From Rummeliibacillus sp963792445 (lineage in GTDB: Bacteria; Bacillota; Bacilli; Bacillales_A; Planococcaceae), in the NCBI GenBank assembly GCA_963792445.1, contig CAWBWO010000021.1, forward strand, positions 1 to 64,000: 64,000 nucleotides of DNA. Reading direction: 5' to 3'. Shown here piece by piece: positions 36,048-46,260 of the stretch. The notes under the pieces were generated by a model. That model did not search any database and was not told the DNA's origin. It saw nothing but the letters and a program-made list of their open reading frames with translations. Made by a program: the position numbers and the translations under genes. Position 1 is the first letter of the stretch, and every line of letters begins with the position of its first letter.

Positions 36048-36083
36048 AATGATTCCCCCTCTCTATCAAATATCTATTTTACG

Positions 36084-37071
36084 CTAATTTGACGGAGATT
36101 GCTTCTTTTGTTGATAATTTTTCGTATATTCTACAAGCCATTCCGCTACATGATTCGTTTCATGTCTTACAACGCCATCCTGGATACTAGCAATGTCTTT
36201 CTTAACTACTTCAAGTCCCATTGCTTCTAGGCGCGCTACATCAAACTTTACAGGCTCTGCCGATTGTTTAATATAAGCATCTTTAATCGCTTGTGGAACT
36301 TCCATCCTCATTAATTAAAATGGTTTGAATAAAATTCGCTCCAACATGATCGTAAAGCGCTTGCACATGATCTGCGGCTGAATAGTTTGATGTCTCACCA
36401 GCTTGAGTCATTAAATTACAGATATAAATCTTATGCGCATTTGCAGCGATAATCGCTTCTTGAATCCCTTTAACTAACAGATTTGGAAGTATGCTCGTAT
36501 ATAAACTCCCTGGACCAATAATGATAATATCTGCATTTTCGATTGCATTTACTGCATCTTGTAATGCTAATACATCAGGTGGTGACAAAAATACACGTTT
36601 AATACGTGAATTATATGTTGGAATTTTCGATTCACCTTGAACAATTCTACCATCTTCTAATTCTGCTAGGAGGGTAAGTCGTTGGTTTGCTGCTGGCAAA
36701 ACTTTACCATGAACGTTTAATACACGGCTCATTTCACGAATAGCATGCGAAAAATCTCCAGTTATTTCTGTTAATGCAGTTAACATTAAGTTACCAAGGG
36801 AATGTCCACCCAATTCTTCTTTTCCTTGAAAGCGATATTGGAACATCTCTTCTACTAAAGGTTCAACTTCTGATAATGCTGCAATAACATTTCTTATATC
36901 TCCTGGCGGTGGAATCGCGAAATCATCGCGTAATCTACCTGAGCTCCCCCCATCATCAGCAACGGTAACAATTGCAGTCAAATCTATATTGTATTTCTTT
37001 AAACCACGTAATAATGTAGATAGACCTGTACCACCGCCAATGATCACGATACGCATTGGTTTTCTTTGCAT
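36084..37071 (-). CDS. yvcK: Gluconeogenesis/morphology factor YvcK (frame interrupted once)
   Basis: UPF0052/CofD-like protein that binds UDP-sugars and is needed for normal morphology on gluconeogenic carbon. VIIGGGTGLSTLLRGLK, TVADDGGSSGRLR, PPPGDIRNVIAAL and GPGSLYTSILPNL are intact. The frame ends early at 36283, but removing one G in GAGGATGG (about 36295-36300) joins ILINE to MEVPQAIKDAY, and the C-terminus continues to 36084, giving 328 residues. Start ATG lies six bases after the restored rapZ stop. Likely a sequence indel. Confidence 0.92.
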
Positions 37072-37077
37072 CCGATG

Positions 37078-37961
37078 TTATTCCTTTTTTTTCTTTTGCA
37101 ATATCACGATGAGTGATCACTGTCGGGGCATATTGATCTAAACGGTTACCAAAATACTCCGCTAACGTAACCGAACGATGTTGTCCACCTGTACAGCCAA
37201 AAACAATTGAGTTGCGTTTTTCCCTCTTTTTTTTATAAAGAGGTATCATAAATTCAAATAAATCCGTTAATTTTGCGATTAGCATATTGTTTTCATCGTA
37301 CTTTAATACATATGACGAAACTTCTTCATTTAATCCGGTTTTTGGGCGTAATCCTTCTATATAAAAAGGATTTGGTAAGAACCGTACATCAAAAACTAAA
37401 TCTGCATCTATAGGCATGCCATATTTAAAACCAAACGACATGACATTTACCGTAAGTTTTTTTAGTTTTCGCTAGAAAATTGTGCAATAATTCGTTCACG
37501 TAACTCTCTTGGTTTCATAGTTGACGTATTATATTTGTATTGAGCACGTTCTTTCACTTCAGCTAATAATTCACGCTCATGATTAATCCCCACTAAAGGT
37601 AAACCATTTTCAGATAACGGATGAGAACGCCGATTTTCCTTATTCTATTTACTAAGGTTTCATCATCTGCATCTAAAAACAAGATTTTCGTCAAAACAAG
37701 ATCTTCTCTTTCTATTTGATCTAATGCTTCAATGAGTGTTGAGAAGAAATCTCCTCCACGCAAATCCATCACAGCTGCAATACGAGAAATTTCTTTTTTA
37801 GATTCTTTCATTAAATTTAAAAAAGTCGGTAATAATGTTGGTGGTAAATTATCGATACAATAGAAACCTAAATCTTCAAAGCTTCGAATTGCTACTGACT
37901 TCCCAGCTCCAGACATTCCCGTTATAATGATTAACTCGTTTACTTGCTGTGGATTAGGCAT
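37078..37961 (-). CDS. rapZ: RNase adapter / nucleotide-binding protein RapZ (frame interrupted three times)
   Basis: YvcJ/RapZ P-loop protein. Walker A GMSGAGKS is near residue 15 and MDLRGGDFF follows. The frame breaks near 37625-37645 (NRIRK, then RRSHPLSENGLPLVGINHE in the next frame), again in the A7 run at about 37463-37472 (before LTVNVMSFGFKYG), and last in the A8 run at about 37085-37095, where one A less gives HRDIAKEKKE and a stop at 37078 directly before yvcK. C-terminal domain motifs DVRFLPNPFY and FGCTGGQHRSV are intact. Restored length is about 294 residues, the family norm. All breaks are at or near homopolymers. Confidence 0.9.
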
Positions 37962-38437
37962 TCCTTTTCATCCCCTTCACCAAGCGTTTGTATTTTTTCT
38001 TGTAACAATTGGAAGTCTTCAGTATATGTAAAAGTTCCATATTGTGTGCCAGTTTGTTCAACTGCAAATAGTAAGTTCGTGCGATCTCCTTCTGCCATTG
38101 GCAAAGTTTTAAGACTTTCAACTGGATGCCACTCTAATACACCTTCACGAGTCTCTCCAAAAGGCGTTCCTTGTAGACCTTCCGCTAAAAAAGTGAAGAG
38201 CATCCATTCATTTACGACTTCATCCTCACGTTTTATAACCATGGTATAGACACCTTTTAAATGTGGATTGATCGCAATAGTACCGGTCTCTTCTCGAAAT
38301 TCGCGACTTGCTGCTTCGAAAATGGATTCTCCGCTTTCAATTTTACCACCAGGTGCAACATACCAATTGCGTCGTGGTTTTTTTAACAAAAGTACTTTGT
38401 TGTCTTTTTTTACTAATAAATTGGCGATCTTTTGCAC
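37940..38437 (-). CDS. Nudix hydrolase (YvcI-like)
   Basis: 165 residues. The Nudix box is complete (GGKIESGESIFEAASREFRE followed by ETG, about 31-53): it hydrolyses a nucleoside diphosphate linked to another moiety, substrate unknown. The start is most likely the GTG at 38437, eight bases after GAGG (a GTG at 38446 lies inside that site). Overlaps rapZ by 22 bases; same place as yvcI in B. subtilis. Confidence 0.9.
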   Translation of the reverse strand: MQKIANLLVKKDNKVLLLKKPRRNWYVAPGGKIESGESIFEAASREFREETGTIAINPHLKGVYTMVIKREDEVVNEWMLFTFLAEGLQGTPFGETREGVLEWHPVESLKTLPMAEGDRTNLLFAVEQTGTQYGTFTYTEDFQLLQEKIQTLGEGDEKECLIHSK

Positions 38438-38752
38438 ACACGACACCTCGTTTCTAACAATTCTAATAATCTCTATTATACAGTTTTCCTTTGGAGTAGT
38501 ACAAAGGAATACACTAAATATACAATTTCTTTAGATTTGCTTAGTATATATTGTACAATTTGGAGATTTCATTGGATTTTTTGGGGTGATTTATTCAATT
38601 TTATCTGTGGTACCCTTGAGCACTGAAAAATTATTTAATACTAATTTTAGTCGGTATTTCTAGTAGAAATTCTATTATAAAGATTATTCAGTTCTTATCT
38701 TTTTAGTGATTCCTTATTTCTTTTACAAGAGTTGCTTTTTGCTCATCCAATT
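38438..38752. other. Gene-free stretch with a repeat fragment
   Basis: No gene seen. CTTGAGCACTGAAAAATTAT at 38614 onward resembles the segment that leads into the palindromic repeat at 57111, so this may be a decayed copy. Confidence 0.35.
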
Positions 38753-38795
38753 TAAAAACCCCCATCTATCTTCACATTGAATAGATGAGGTTTTT
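38753..38795 (-). terminator. Terminator after the VOC gene
   Basis: AAAAACC.CATCTAT / ATAGATG.GGTTTTT hairpin about 40 bases beyond the VOC stop codon. Confidence 0.8.
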
Positions 38796-38834
38796 CTTAA
38801 TTACTATTTTAATCAGGATTCTATTCAAAAGTAT

Positions 38835-39288
38835 TTAACAATCCTTTTGATGTCCTCTCTTCACTGCTTCTTCAGATTTTGCTGTAAAAATTTGAAAAGT
38901 TACACCAAATTTGTCGGTTACAATCGCATAAGCAGGGCTAAAATGAACTTCTTGCAGTGGCATCACCACTTGTCCTTCTTGTTTCAACATATCGTAAAAT
39001 TGATTTGTTTTCTCGATTTCGTTAGTCGTAATACAGACACTAACATTATTTCCGTTTCTAATGCATACCGCAACATATCAGCAACCATGATATTGGTCTC
39101 TCCGATTTTTAATATTGAGTGTGACACCAAATCCTTCATATTTTCTGGTACAGGGGATTTCGGATTTTCCGGTGCATCTCCGAAGTTTGGCTAAATAACA
39201 GTTGGGCATCCAGTGCTTCTTTGTAAAACTCAATTGCCTCCTTTGCATTTCCATTCATCATCAAAAATGAGTTCAATTGTACAGTCAT
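38835..39288 (-). pseudogene. VOC (PhnB-like) family protein, frameshifted
   Basis: ATG at 39288 after AAAGGAGA starts QLNSFLMMNGNAKEAIEFYK and soon shifts; other frames continue with FGDAPENPKSPVPENMKDLV, SILKIGETNIMVADM, then GNNVSVCITTNEIEKTN and PLQEVHFSPAYAIVTDKFG to a stop at 38835. This is the PhnB/3-demethylubiquinone-methyltransferase-like glyoxalase fold, about 150 residues, with at least two shifts. Such proteins have unknown substrates. It is divergent from the WYL regulator and probably its target. Decay or indel errors cannot be separated here. Confidence 0.75.
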
Positions 39289-39457
39289 TGTAATAGATCT
39301 CCTTTAGGTTTTGTGTAGTAGTATTGTTTATTTATTAGGCTGTCCATTTACCGTGTTTCCATCAATTTATTTAAATTGTCGTTAGGATAAATCATAACTA
39401 GTCTTATTATTCCTTTAAGTGATTCAAGGCTCTCCTTTATCTAATTGTGGTATACAT

Positions 39458-39480
39458 TATAATGGTGACATTTATGTCAC
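39458..39480 (+). promoter_or_regulatory. WYL regulator promoter -10 and palindromic operator
   Basis: A TATAAT -10 (39458-39463) is followed at once by GTGACATTTATGTCAC (39465-39480), a palindrome with seven-base arms sitting on the expected transcription start. Position suggests autoregulation by the WYL protein. Confidence 0.55.
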
Positions 39481-39513
39481 TGTTATTTAAGTTATTTTGG
39501 AGGGCTATTCTAA

Positions 39514-40458
39514 ATGTCTAAAGCAAAAAGATTAAATGAAATAATCATGATGGTAAATCGAAAAAAAAGGTTTACTGTTGGAGAATTAGCGCGAGAATTT
39601 GGCGTTTCTAAAAGAACCATATTGAGAGATCTGCAAGAATTGAGCGAGATGGGTGTCCCGTTATATTCTGAGCCGGGTCCTCATGGTGGTTATCAAGTCC
39701 TTAACGAAAGAATTCTCCCTCCGATTGCTTTTAATGAAAATGAAGCAATCTCTATGTTTTTTGCGATTCATGCGTTACGTCACTATATTTCACTCCCTTT
39801 TGATAGTGAGTATGAATCCATAAAGAAGAAATTTTATTTAAACCTTTCTGGAGGTATAAGAGATAGGATAGACAAAATGAAAGGCCGCGTTGATTTTGTA
39901 TCGGTATACCAACAGGAAAAAGCCCTCTTCTAAAACAATTGTTAGAAGCATCCATTGAACAGGAAGTAATTAAGATTAGTTATGAAATAAACGGCCAAAT
40001 TACCAATAGAAGTATTCAACCAATTGGTATCTATGCAAATGAAGGAAAGTGGTATTGTCCATCGTATAGTTTTTTACGAGAGGATTATCGTGTTTTCAGA
40101 TGTGATCGTATAAAATCCATTAAGCGTGATGAAAATACCGCACCCATTGATTTATCAGCTATTCATTTAAAAAACCGATTTAACTTAATAGATAAAAATA
40201 TCGAAACATACCCATTACATGTGGGTTGACAAAGAAAGGAGTAGAAAAATATAAATATAAATCAGGAAAATGGGCAAATATTGAATTGAACAAAAGAAAA
40301 TGATCAGGTTTTTGAAAGGAACCATCTCAAAAGAAGATCTTACTATATTTTCCGAATATTTTATCGCTTATGGTGAAAATGCACATATCAAAAAGCCTGT
40401 TGATTTAATTGAAACTACAAAAGAAAAATTAAATAGAATATTGAACCAGTATAACTAA
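39514..40458 (+). pseudogene. HTH/WYL domain transcriptional regulator, frameshifted
   Basis: N-terminal DeoR-like winged helix (RFTVGELAREFGVSKRTILRD, about 18-38) followed by a WYL ligand-sensing domain (EVIKISYEINGQITNRSIQPIG, GKWYCPSYSFLREDYRVFR-type) and a C-terminal helix. Frames change near 39930, 40225 and 40290; joining them (EKYKYKSGKWANIELN, then FLKGTISKEDLTIFSEYF, then KEKLNRILNQYN) gives about 314 residues, the usual YafY/YobV length, ending at TAA 40456. GGAGGG precedes the ATG. Divergent from the VOC gene, which it may control. Confidence 0.8.
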
Positions 40459-40532
40459 TTATTTTTGTCTTCTTAGGAGTAGAAATTACGGTCACCCTTT
40501 GAATTTGCTTTTTTGCTAGGACTTTATTTGTT

Positions 40533-40660
40533 CTATTCGCGGATATTATTTGGAAAACCGCGGATGTTTCTGCTAAAATCGCGGATGTTTGTTCCCAAAT
40601 CGCGGATAGTCGGCCCAATATCGCGGATGTTCCTCCTCATATCGCAGATGCCCAAAAAAA
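40533..40660 (-). repeat. 21-bp repeat array (IRD heptads)
   Basis: Six steps of a degenerate 21-base unit with constant core TCGCGGAT on the plus strand. On the minus strand one frame reads five heptads, MRRNIRD-IGPTIRD-LGTNIRD-FSRNIRG-FPNNIRE, then TAG (40640-40533). No Shine-Dalgarno precedes the ATG. Intergenic, between the WYL gene and trxB. Confidence 0.7.
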
Positions 40661-40788
40661 CCAATTAAATCTGCACATAAAAAGAGGCTGTTTCTAAGTC
40701 GAGGGAACTGATGAAACAGCCTTTAAAAAATTCTAATTATAAAAAGGGGTTATTACTCTTTTTATAATACTGATTGATTGTGTCAGCT

Positions 40789-41766
40789 TTATGTCAAAAT
40801 CATTAAAAGAATATTATTTTCATTATTAACAGGCAATTTTTCTTTTAGTGTTTCTACATAGTGTTGAACTGCTTGTGCTGCAATACTTCCATCGCCAGTT
40901 GCTGTAACGATTTGGCGTAATGTTTTTTCACGAACATCACCTGCAGCATAGATACCAGGTACTGATGTTTCCATTTCTGCATTGGTTTTAACGTAGCCTT
41001 CATTGTTTAAAATGCCTAAGCTTTCAATGGTTTTGTTAGTGGAAGCATTCCAATGAAAATAGACACACCATCTGCTTGCATTTCTTGTTCAGTACCATCA
41101 ACAGTAGAAACAAGTGTTACACTACCTACTTTACCGTCTTTTTCGTGAATTTCTTTTAGTGTATTGTTCCAGATAAAATCGACTTTTTCGTTTGCAAATG
41201 CGCGGTCCTGGATAATTTTTTGAGCGCGTCAATTGTCACTACGGTGTACAATGGTTCCGTCAGCAAAGCGAGTTAAATACATACCTTCTTCAACTGCAGA
41301 GTCTCCCCCACCTACTACAATCAGATTTTTTTGTTTAAAGAAGGCGCCATCACATACTGCACAATAGCTGACACCACGGCCACCAAGTTCTTTTTCGCCT
41401 GGGATACCCATTTTTTTGTATTCTGCACCAGTTGAGATAATAATGGCACGTGTTTTATATTCTTTTGAACCAGCCTTAATAGTTTTATATTCTTCGCCAT
41501 CGATAATTTCAGTGACATCGCCATATGCATATTCCGCACCGAATTTTTTCGCATGATCAAACATTTTCGTAGATAATTCAGGTCCTAAAATGGATTCAAA
41601 ACCCGGATAGTTTTCAACTTCTTCCGTGTTTGCCATTTGTCCTCCTGGAATACCTCTTTCTAGCATTAAAGTAGAAAGGTTTCCACGTGCAGTGTAAACC
41701 GCAGCAGTCATACCAGCAGGGCCTGCTCCGATAATGACAAACATCATAAATTTTTTCTTCGGACAT
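40789..41766 (-). CDS. trxB: Thioredoxin reductase (frame interrupted)
   Basis: NADPH- and FAD-dependent reductase of thioredoxin. The ATG at 41766 follows GGAGGAACAGAC and encodes MSEEKIYDV; one extra T in GATGTTTGTC (about 41743) breaks the frame, after which IIGAGPAGMTAAVYTARG, the redox-active CAVCDGAFF (about 135-143) and the NADPH site VVGGGDSAVEEG follow. A TGA sits at HRSDN (about 41230), where the family has HRRDQLRAQK; the frame beyond continues unchanged. One T is missing at LPLTKP/FESLGILNNEGY (about 41028). The last part (SVPGIYAAGDVREK, ATGDGSIAAQ) is intact. TrxB is essential in relatives, so these are probably sequence errors. Confidence 0.9.
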
Positions 41767-41893
41767 GTCTGTTCCTCCGAACAATGTATATTACATTTGC
41801 TTTAATCTTAGAGGATAGCAAATGGTAATGACAAGATATTTGCTTCAAGATAACGTGAAACGTATAAATCTTTTAGTCGAATAAGAATATTAC

Positions 41894-43420
41894 TTATCGA
41901 AAAGTGGCAAATATTGCATTAATTCGTTCACATAATTTGGCAGACTTGTTAATAGAAACCTCATAGTACTTGGCGATTTCCTTTTTAGTAAGCGTTCATA
42001 CGAGAAGATTTATACATATATTCTGTTGCAGCAGCAAGGGCTTGTGGATTTTTGAATGCATATCCATCCTCAAGGGCACGTTCACATAATACAAACCACA
42101 TTTGGAAAATGAATGTATCATTTAATTTCAATGGTTTTGCATCATTGTATAATATTTCGGCAACTTCTAAACTCCTAAAAAAAGGCCTCAAAGTTCCGAC
42201 CATTCCCTCATGAAAATCATGGTCCAATGAATACGCTAATAACAGCTTTTCGATTGCTGAGTAGTTATCGATACTAACCCAACTTGGATGTGCAAGTATT
42301 TCTTGTTGATAGGCTGATTTTCCTAATAAATAGATGCCCAATAACCGTTCGCTTCTATATTCACTTTCTAATTTTTGGACAATAAAATCACGATTTTGCT
42401 CAATTGAATCTAAATCAATCTCTGTTTTGTTTTTCGACCAAGGTTCGTATCCTTCTTTATCCGGATCGATTTCAATTAATTTTGCCCATGCTTCTTTTGC
42501 CTTTTTTTCATATCCAGAGAAATAAGCAGCGTGAGTTAGCCAAAAGTAAAATCCTGCATCCTCTTCAACACCTAAATTTTTTATACTTTGAAGCCATTTA
42601 TAAGCTTCTTCATACCATCAATTAGTGCAAGCGTTGCACCTGGTCTGAAATCGCTGATCAAAAGAATAAGGATAAAGTTTTACAAGTAATTCCGTTAATT
42701 CTTGCAACTCATCCGTAGACTTTTCATAGTAGGCCATAACGGTAAGATTACAAAGAGCATGTATATTCCCATAATCTCCTTGTAAGACCTCATACAATAC
42801 TGCTCTTGCTTGCTCAGTCTCTCCCTTATAGAAGTAGGCAAGTGAATATATAAATTGTTATAGGCAGCCCAGAAATCAGCATGATCTGTTACGATGTTTT
42901 CTAAAATTTCAATTGCCTCATCAAGCTTTCCTTGTTCCATCAGAATTTTCTTGCCTTTTCTTGTAAATAAATCACTTCACGATTTTGAGAGCCACCAAAC
43001 ACATCGTTTTCTTCTAGAGATGATGCAAAGTCAATTATGTCAATTGCTTCATCTGCATATTCTCCCATTTCATCAATACGCAAATATTCTTCTGCAAAGT
43101 ATTTTGCATCCTCTGTTAAACCCGCTTGTACGGAGCCTTCCGCTAAAAAAAGCAAGATTTCAGGTTCATTTGGGTCAATTTCATTGGCTTTTCTTAACAA
43201 TTCTAAAGCGTGATCAAGACGACCAGCTTCCATCTCAATAATTGCATACTGGAGCAAAATTAAAGAATCCTCTGGGCTCAGGTCTACTGCTCTACGTAAA
43301 TATTTGAGTGCTTTTTCGATTTGATCGCGATTTAGGGCTTGTACAGCTTTTTTTAATAAAATTCACCATTTCGTAAATAAAGGACACAACATTTTTTTGA
43401 GTGTTTTTTTCACTTTTCAT
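41894..43420 (-). CDS. TPR repeat protein, YvcD-like (frame interrupted several times)
   Basis: About 500 residues once frames are joined. ATG at 43420 after TTGGAGG begins MKSEKNTQKNVVSF; frames then change near 43370, 42940, 42845, 42640, 42605 and 41990. The body is tetratricopeptide repeats (IEKALKYLRRAVDLSPEDS, GRLDHALELLRKANEIDPNE, GKLDEAIEILENIVTDHADF, GETEQARAVLYEVLQGDYG). The C-terminus, past the apparent stop at 41985, reads LTKKEIAKYYEVSINKSAK and ends at TAA 41894, a short helix-turn-helix-like segment. B. subtilis has a TPR protein at the same place beside trxB; function unknown. Confidence 0.85.
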
Positions 43421-43501
43421 ATCCTAAAGTTTTCCTCCAAAAAACAATAAGGAACGCTTTAAAACGTTCCTTAAGACTAGTATCCTTTATTATAGCATAG
43501 A

Positions 43502-44123
43502 TTAGTGTTTTTCATGGCGTTTTTGTAAAACACCTAAAACTTCATATAAATCTAATTTTTGTTCTTGTAGTAAAACTAATAAATGGTAAATTAAATCTGC
43601 TGCTTCCCATTTTAGTTCTTCTGAATCGCGGTTTTTTGAAGCAATGACAACTTCAGTCGCTTCTTCTCCAACTTTTTTACAAATTTTATCTACACCTTCT
43701 GTAAATAGATATGTAGTATAAGCACCTTCAGGCATTTCTTCTTCACGGCTTTTAATGACATTTTTTAATGTTTCTAAAATATCTAGAGAGCCAGTTGAAT
43801 ATTCTTTTTCTTTGATTACTTCTGTGAAGCAAGAAACTGTACCATTATGGCAAGCTGGGCCATTTAGGTAAAACTTCTACAACTAAAGCATCTTGGTCAC
43901 AATCCGCACGCATTGCGACTACTTTTTGGGTATTGCCACTTGTTTCACCTTTATGCCATAACTCTTGTCTTGAACGGCTGTAGAACCAAGTTTCGCCTGT
44001 TTCAATTGTTTTTTCATAAGATTCCTTATTCATATATGCTACTGTTAAAACTTCTTTTGTTTGTGCATCTTGTACAACGGCTGTAATTAAGCCTTTTTCG
44101 TCAAATTTAAGATTGTCGATCAT
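43502..44123 (-). CDS. hisI: Bifunctional phosphoribosyl-AMP cyclohydrolase / phosphoribosyl-ATP pyrophosphatase (frame interrupted once)
   Basis: HisIE: steps two and three of histidine synthesis. The cyclohydrolase half has TWFYSRSRQELWHKGETSGN and the zinc-binding MRADCDQDALVVEV (about 25-90); the pyrophosphatase half has YTTYLFTEGVDKICKKVGEEATEV and WEAADLIYHLLVLL. Frames join when one A is removed from CCTAAATGGCCC (about 43860): VEVLPNGPACHNG, SCFTEVIKEKEYS. About 206 residues restored. Last gene of the operon; overlaps hisF by four bases. Confidence 0.93.
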
Positions 44124-44878
44124 CTTACTGCCACTCCTTTTTGTTTTAAGCTTGCTTTGACTTCTGCAACACTTGTCTCTTTATAGTGAAAGATCGAAGC
44201 AGCCAGTGCTGCATCTGCATCCACATCTTCTAATACATCATAGAAATCATTTACGTTTCCTGCACCACCACTTGCAATGATTGGTACATTAACTGCTTGA
44301 CGAATTGCTTCTGTTAAAGGTAAATCAAATCCACTCTTCTCTCCGTCCTTATCCATACTGGTTACTAGTAATTCACCTGCACCAAGTTCTACAGCTTCCT
44401 TCGCCCATGCTACAGCTTCTTTTTCAGTCTTGTTTCGGCCACCATGTGTGTAGACCATCCATGTACCATCTTCTTCACTCCATTTGGCATCAATGGCAAC
44501 CACGATACATTGTGCACCAAAATAATCAGAGCCTTCTTTAATAAGCTCAGGATTCTGAATAGCGGAAGAGTTAATCGAAATTTTATCTGCACCAGCACGA
44601 AGCATTCGTTTCATATCATCAAGTGTTCTAATTCCTCCACCTACTGTAAAAGGAATAGAGAGTGCCGCTGCTGTTTTACGAACTACATCTACCATCGTTT
44701 CTCTGCCCTCGTGTGAAGCGGAGATATCAAGGAAAACTAATTCATCTGCACCTTGTTCGTTATAAAATTTGGCTAGTTCAACAGGATCTCCTGCATCTCG
44801 TAGTGATACAAATTGAACGCCTTTTACAACGCGACCTTCTTTGACATCTAGACACGGAATAATTCGTTTTGTAAGCAT
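44120..44878 (-). CDS. hisF: Imidazole glycerol phosphate synthase, cyclase subunit
   Basis: 252-residue TIM barrel that, with HisH, makes imidazole glycerol phosphate and AICAR. Catalytic aspartates are in IPCLDVKEGRVVKG (Asp 11) and VVAIDAKW (Asp about 130); phosphate loops GGGIRTLDDM and ASGGAGNVNDF are present. ATG overlaps the hisA stop by one base. Confidence 0.98.
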   Translation of the reverse strand: MLTKRIIPCLDVKEGRVVKGVQFVSLRDAGDPVELAKFYNEQGADELVFLDISASHEGRETMVDVVRKTAAALSIPFTVGGGIRTLDDMKRMLRAGADKISINSSAIQNPELIKEGSDYFGAQCIVVAIDAKWSEEDGTWMVYTHGGRNKTEKEAVAWAKEAVELGAGELLVTSMDKDGEKSGFDLPLTEAIRQAVNVPIIASGGAGNVNDFYDVLEDVDADAALAASIFHYKETSVAEVKASLKQKGVAVR

Positions 44879-45615
44879 TATTCAGCCTCCTTTAATGCCT
44901 CTTGAAGTGTAAAACGCCCTGCATATAAAGCCTTTCCAATAATAACGCCACTAACAGATGACGTATTTGCAGCCGTTTTAACTTTTGCAATATCTTCTAA
45001 TGAACTAATACCACCAGATACGATAATGTCTGCGTTTGTTGCATTAGCTAATCGAACATTCGCCTCAACATTTGGTCCTGCAAGCGTTCCATCAGTTGCA
45101 ATATCAGTGAAAATAAAATACTTCGCAGAAGCGATAGCAAAATCTTGGCCGACTTCAATAGCAGACTTATTGGATGTTTCAATCCATCCATGTGTTGCAA
45201 CCATGCCGTCTTTTGCATCTAAGCCAATTACAATTCGTTCAGGTCCAAACTCTTTAATAAAACCTTTTACAAGCTCCGGTTCACGAATCGCTAAACTTCC
45301 AATAATAACGCGATTGACACCATTTTCAAGATAATAACGAACGTCTTCTTCTGAACGAATTCCTCCACCGATTTGAACCATTAATGGTAACTCTTTTGCA
45401 ACACGGATCACTTCTTTGGCATGTGTTCGTTCTCCATCTTTTGCACCATCTAAGTCAACCATATGTACGTAACTTGCACCTGCATTTGCAAAGCTTTTCG
45501 CCATTTCGAATGGAGAGTCTGCATATACCGTTTCTTGTGCATAGTCACCTTTAAATAATCGTACGCATTTGCCACCTCTCATATCGATGGCTGGGAAAAT
45601 TTGAATAGAACTCAA
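44878..45615 (-). CDS. hisA: ProFAR isomerase
   Basis: 245-residue TIM-barrel isomerase, fourth step of histidine synthesis. Catalytic aspartates in FPAIDMRGGKCVRL (Asp about 11) and FTDIATDGTLAGPN (about 129-142) with half-barrel phosphate motifs GGGIRSEEDV and SGGISSLEDI. Directly abuts hisH. Confidence 0.98.
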   Translation of the reverse strand: MSSIQIFPAIDMRGGKCVRLFKGDYAQETVYADSPFEMAKSFANAGASYVHMVDLDGAKDGERTHAKEVIRVAKELPLMVQIGGGIRSEEDVRYYLENGVNRVIIGSLAIREPELVKGFIKEFGPERIVIGLDAKDGMVATHGWIETSNKSAIEVGQDFAIASAKYFIFTDIATDGTLAGPNVEANVRLANATNADIIVSGGISSLEDIAKVKTAANTSSVSGVIIGKALYAGRFTLQEALKEAE

Positions 45616-46260
45616 TTAAACTCCAACTCCTTTTGCAACACCTGCAAGCCATTGCTGTAATAATGACACACCACATTCTCCAGATTTTTCAGGGTGGAAT
45701 TGCATTCCTGATACTTTACCTTTTTGTACAATTCCTGGTACTTTCACATCGCCATAATCTGCATAAGCAATTAGGTCCTCTTCATTCATATCTGTTGCGA
45801 AATAAGAATGGACGAAATAGACATAGCGATCTTTTGGTAACTGTTCTAACCAAGTTGGTTCTTTTACAAATTGCAAATCATTCCATCCCATATGTGGAAC
45901 TCTATAGGATTTACCGGATAAATCTTTGCCAGAAAATTGTTTGATTCGTCCTTTGAAAATCCCAAGTCCTTGCCAAATTCCATTTTCTTCGCTCTCTTCA
46001 AATAGAAGCTGCATGCCTAAACAAATACCTAAAAGAGGCTTATTTGTAGCGATTGCCTTTTCAAATAAGGAGACAAGGCCTGTATCTTGTAATCTTTTCA
46101 TCGCATCTTCAAATGCACCAACACCAGGAAGTATAAGTGCATCACATGCCAATAAACCTTCTTGGTCTGCTGAAATAACCACTTCGCATCCTAAACGTTT
46201 AATGGCTTGTTCCACACTAAAAAGATTACCCATTCCATAATCGATTACACCGATTTTCAT
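45616..46260 (-). CDS. hisH: Imidazole glycerol phosphate synthase, glutaminase subunit
   Basis: 214-residue class I glutamine amidotransferase supplying ammonia to HisF. Catalytic Cys in GICLGMQLLFE (about 79), His and Glu in MQFHPEKSG (about 190-194). Overlaps hisB by four bases. Confidence 0.98.
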   Translation of the reverse strand: MKIGVIDYGMGNLFSVEQAIKRLGCEVVISADQEGLLACDALILPGVGAFEDAMKRLQDTGLVSLFEKAIATNKPLLGICLGMQLLFEESEENGIWQGLGIFKGRIKQFSGKDLSGKSYRVPHMGWNDLQFVKEPTWLEQLPKDRYVYFVHSYFATDMNEEDLIAYADYGDVKVPGIVQKGKVSGMQFHPEKSGECGVSLLQQWLAGVAKGVGV

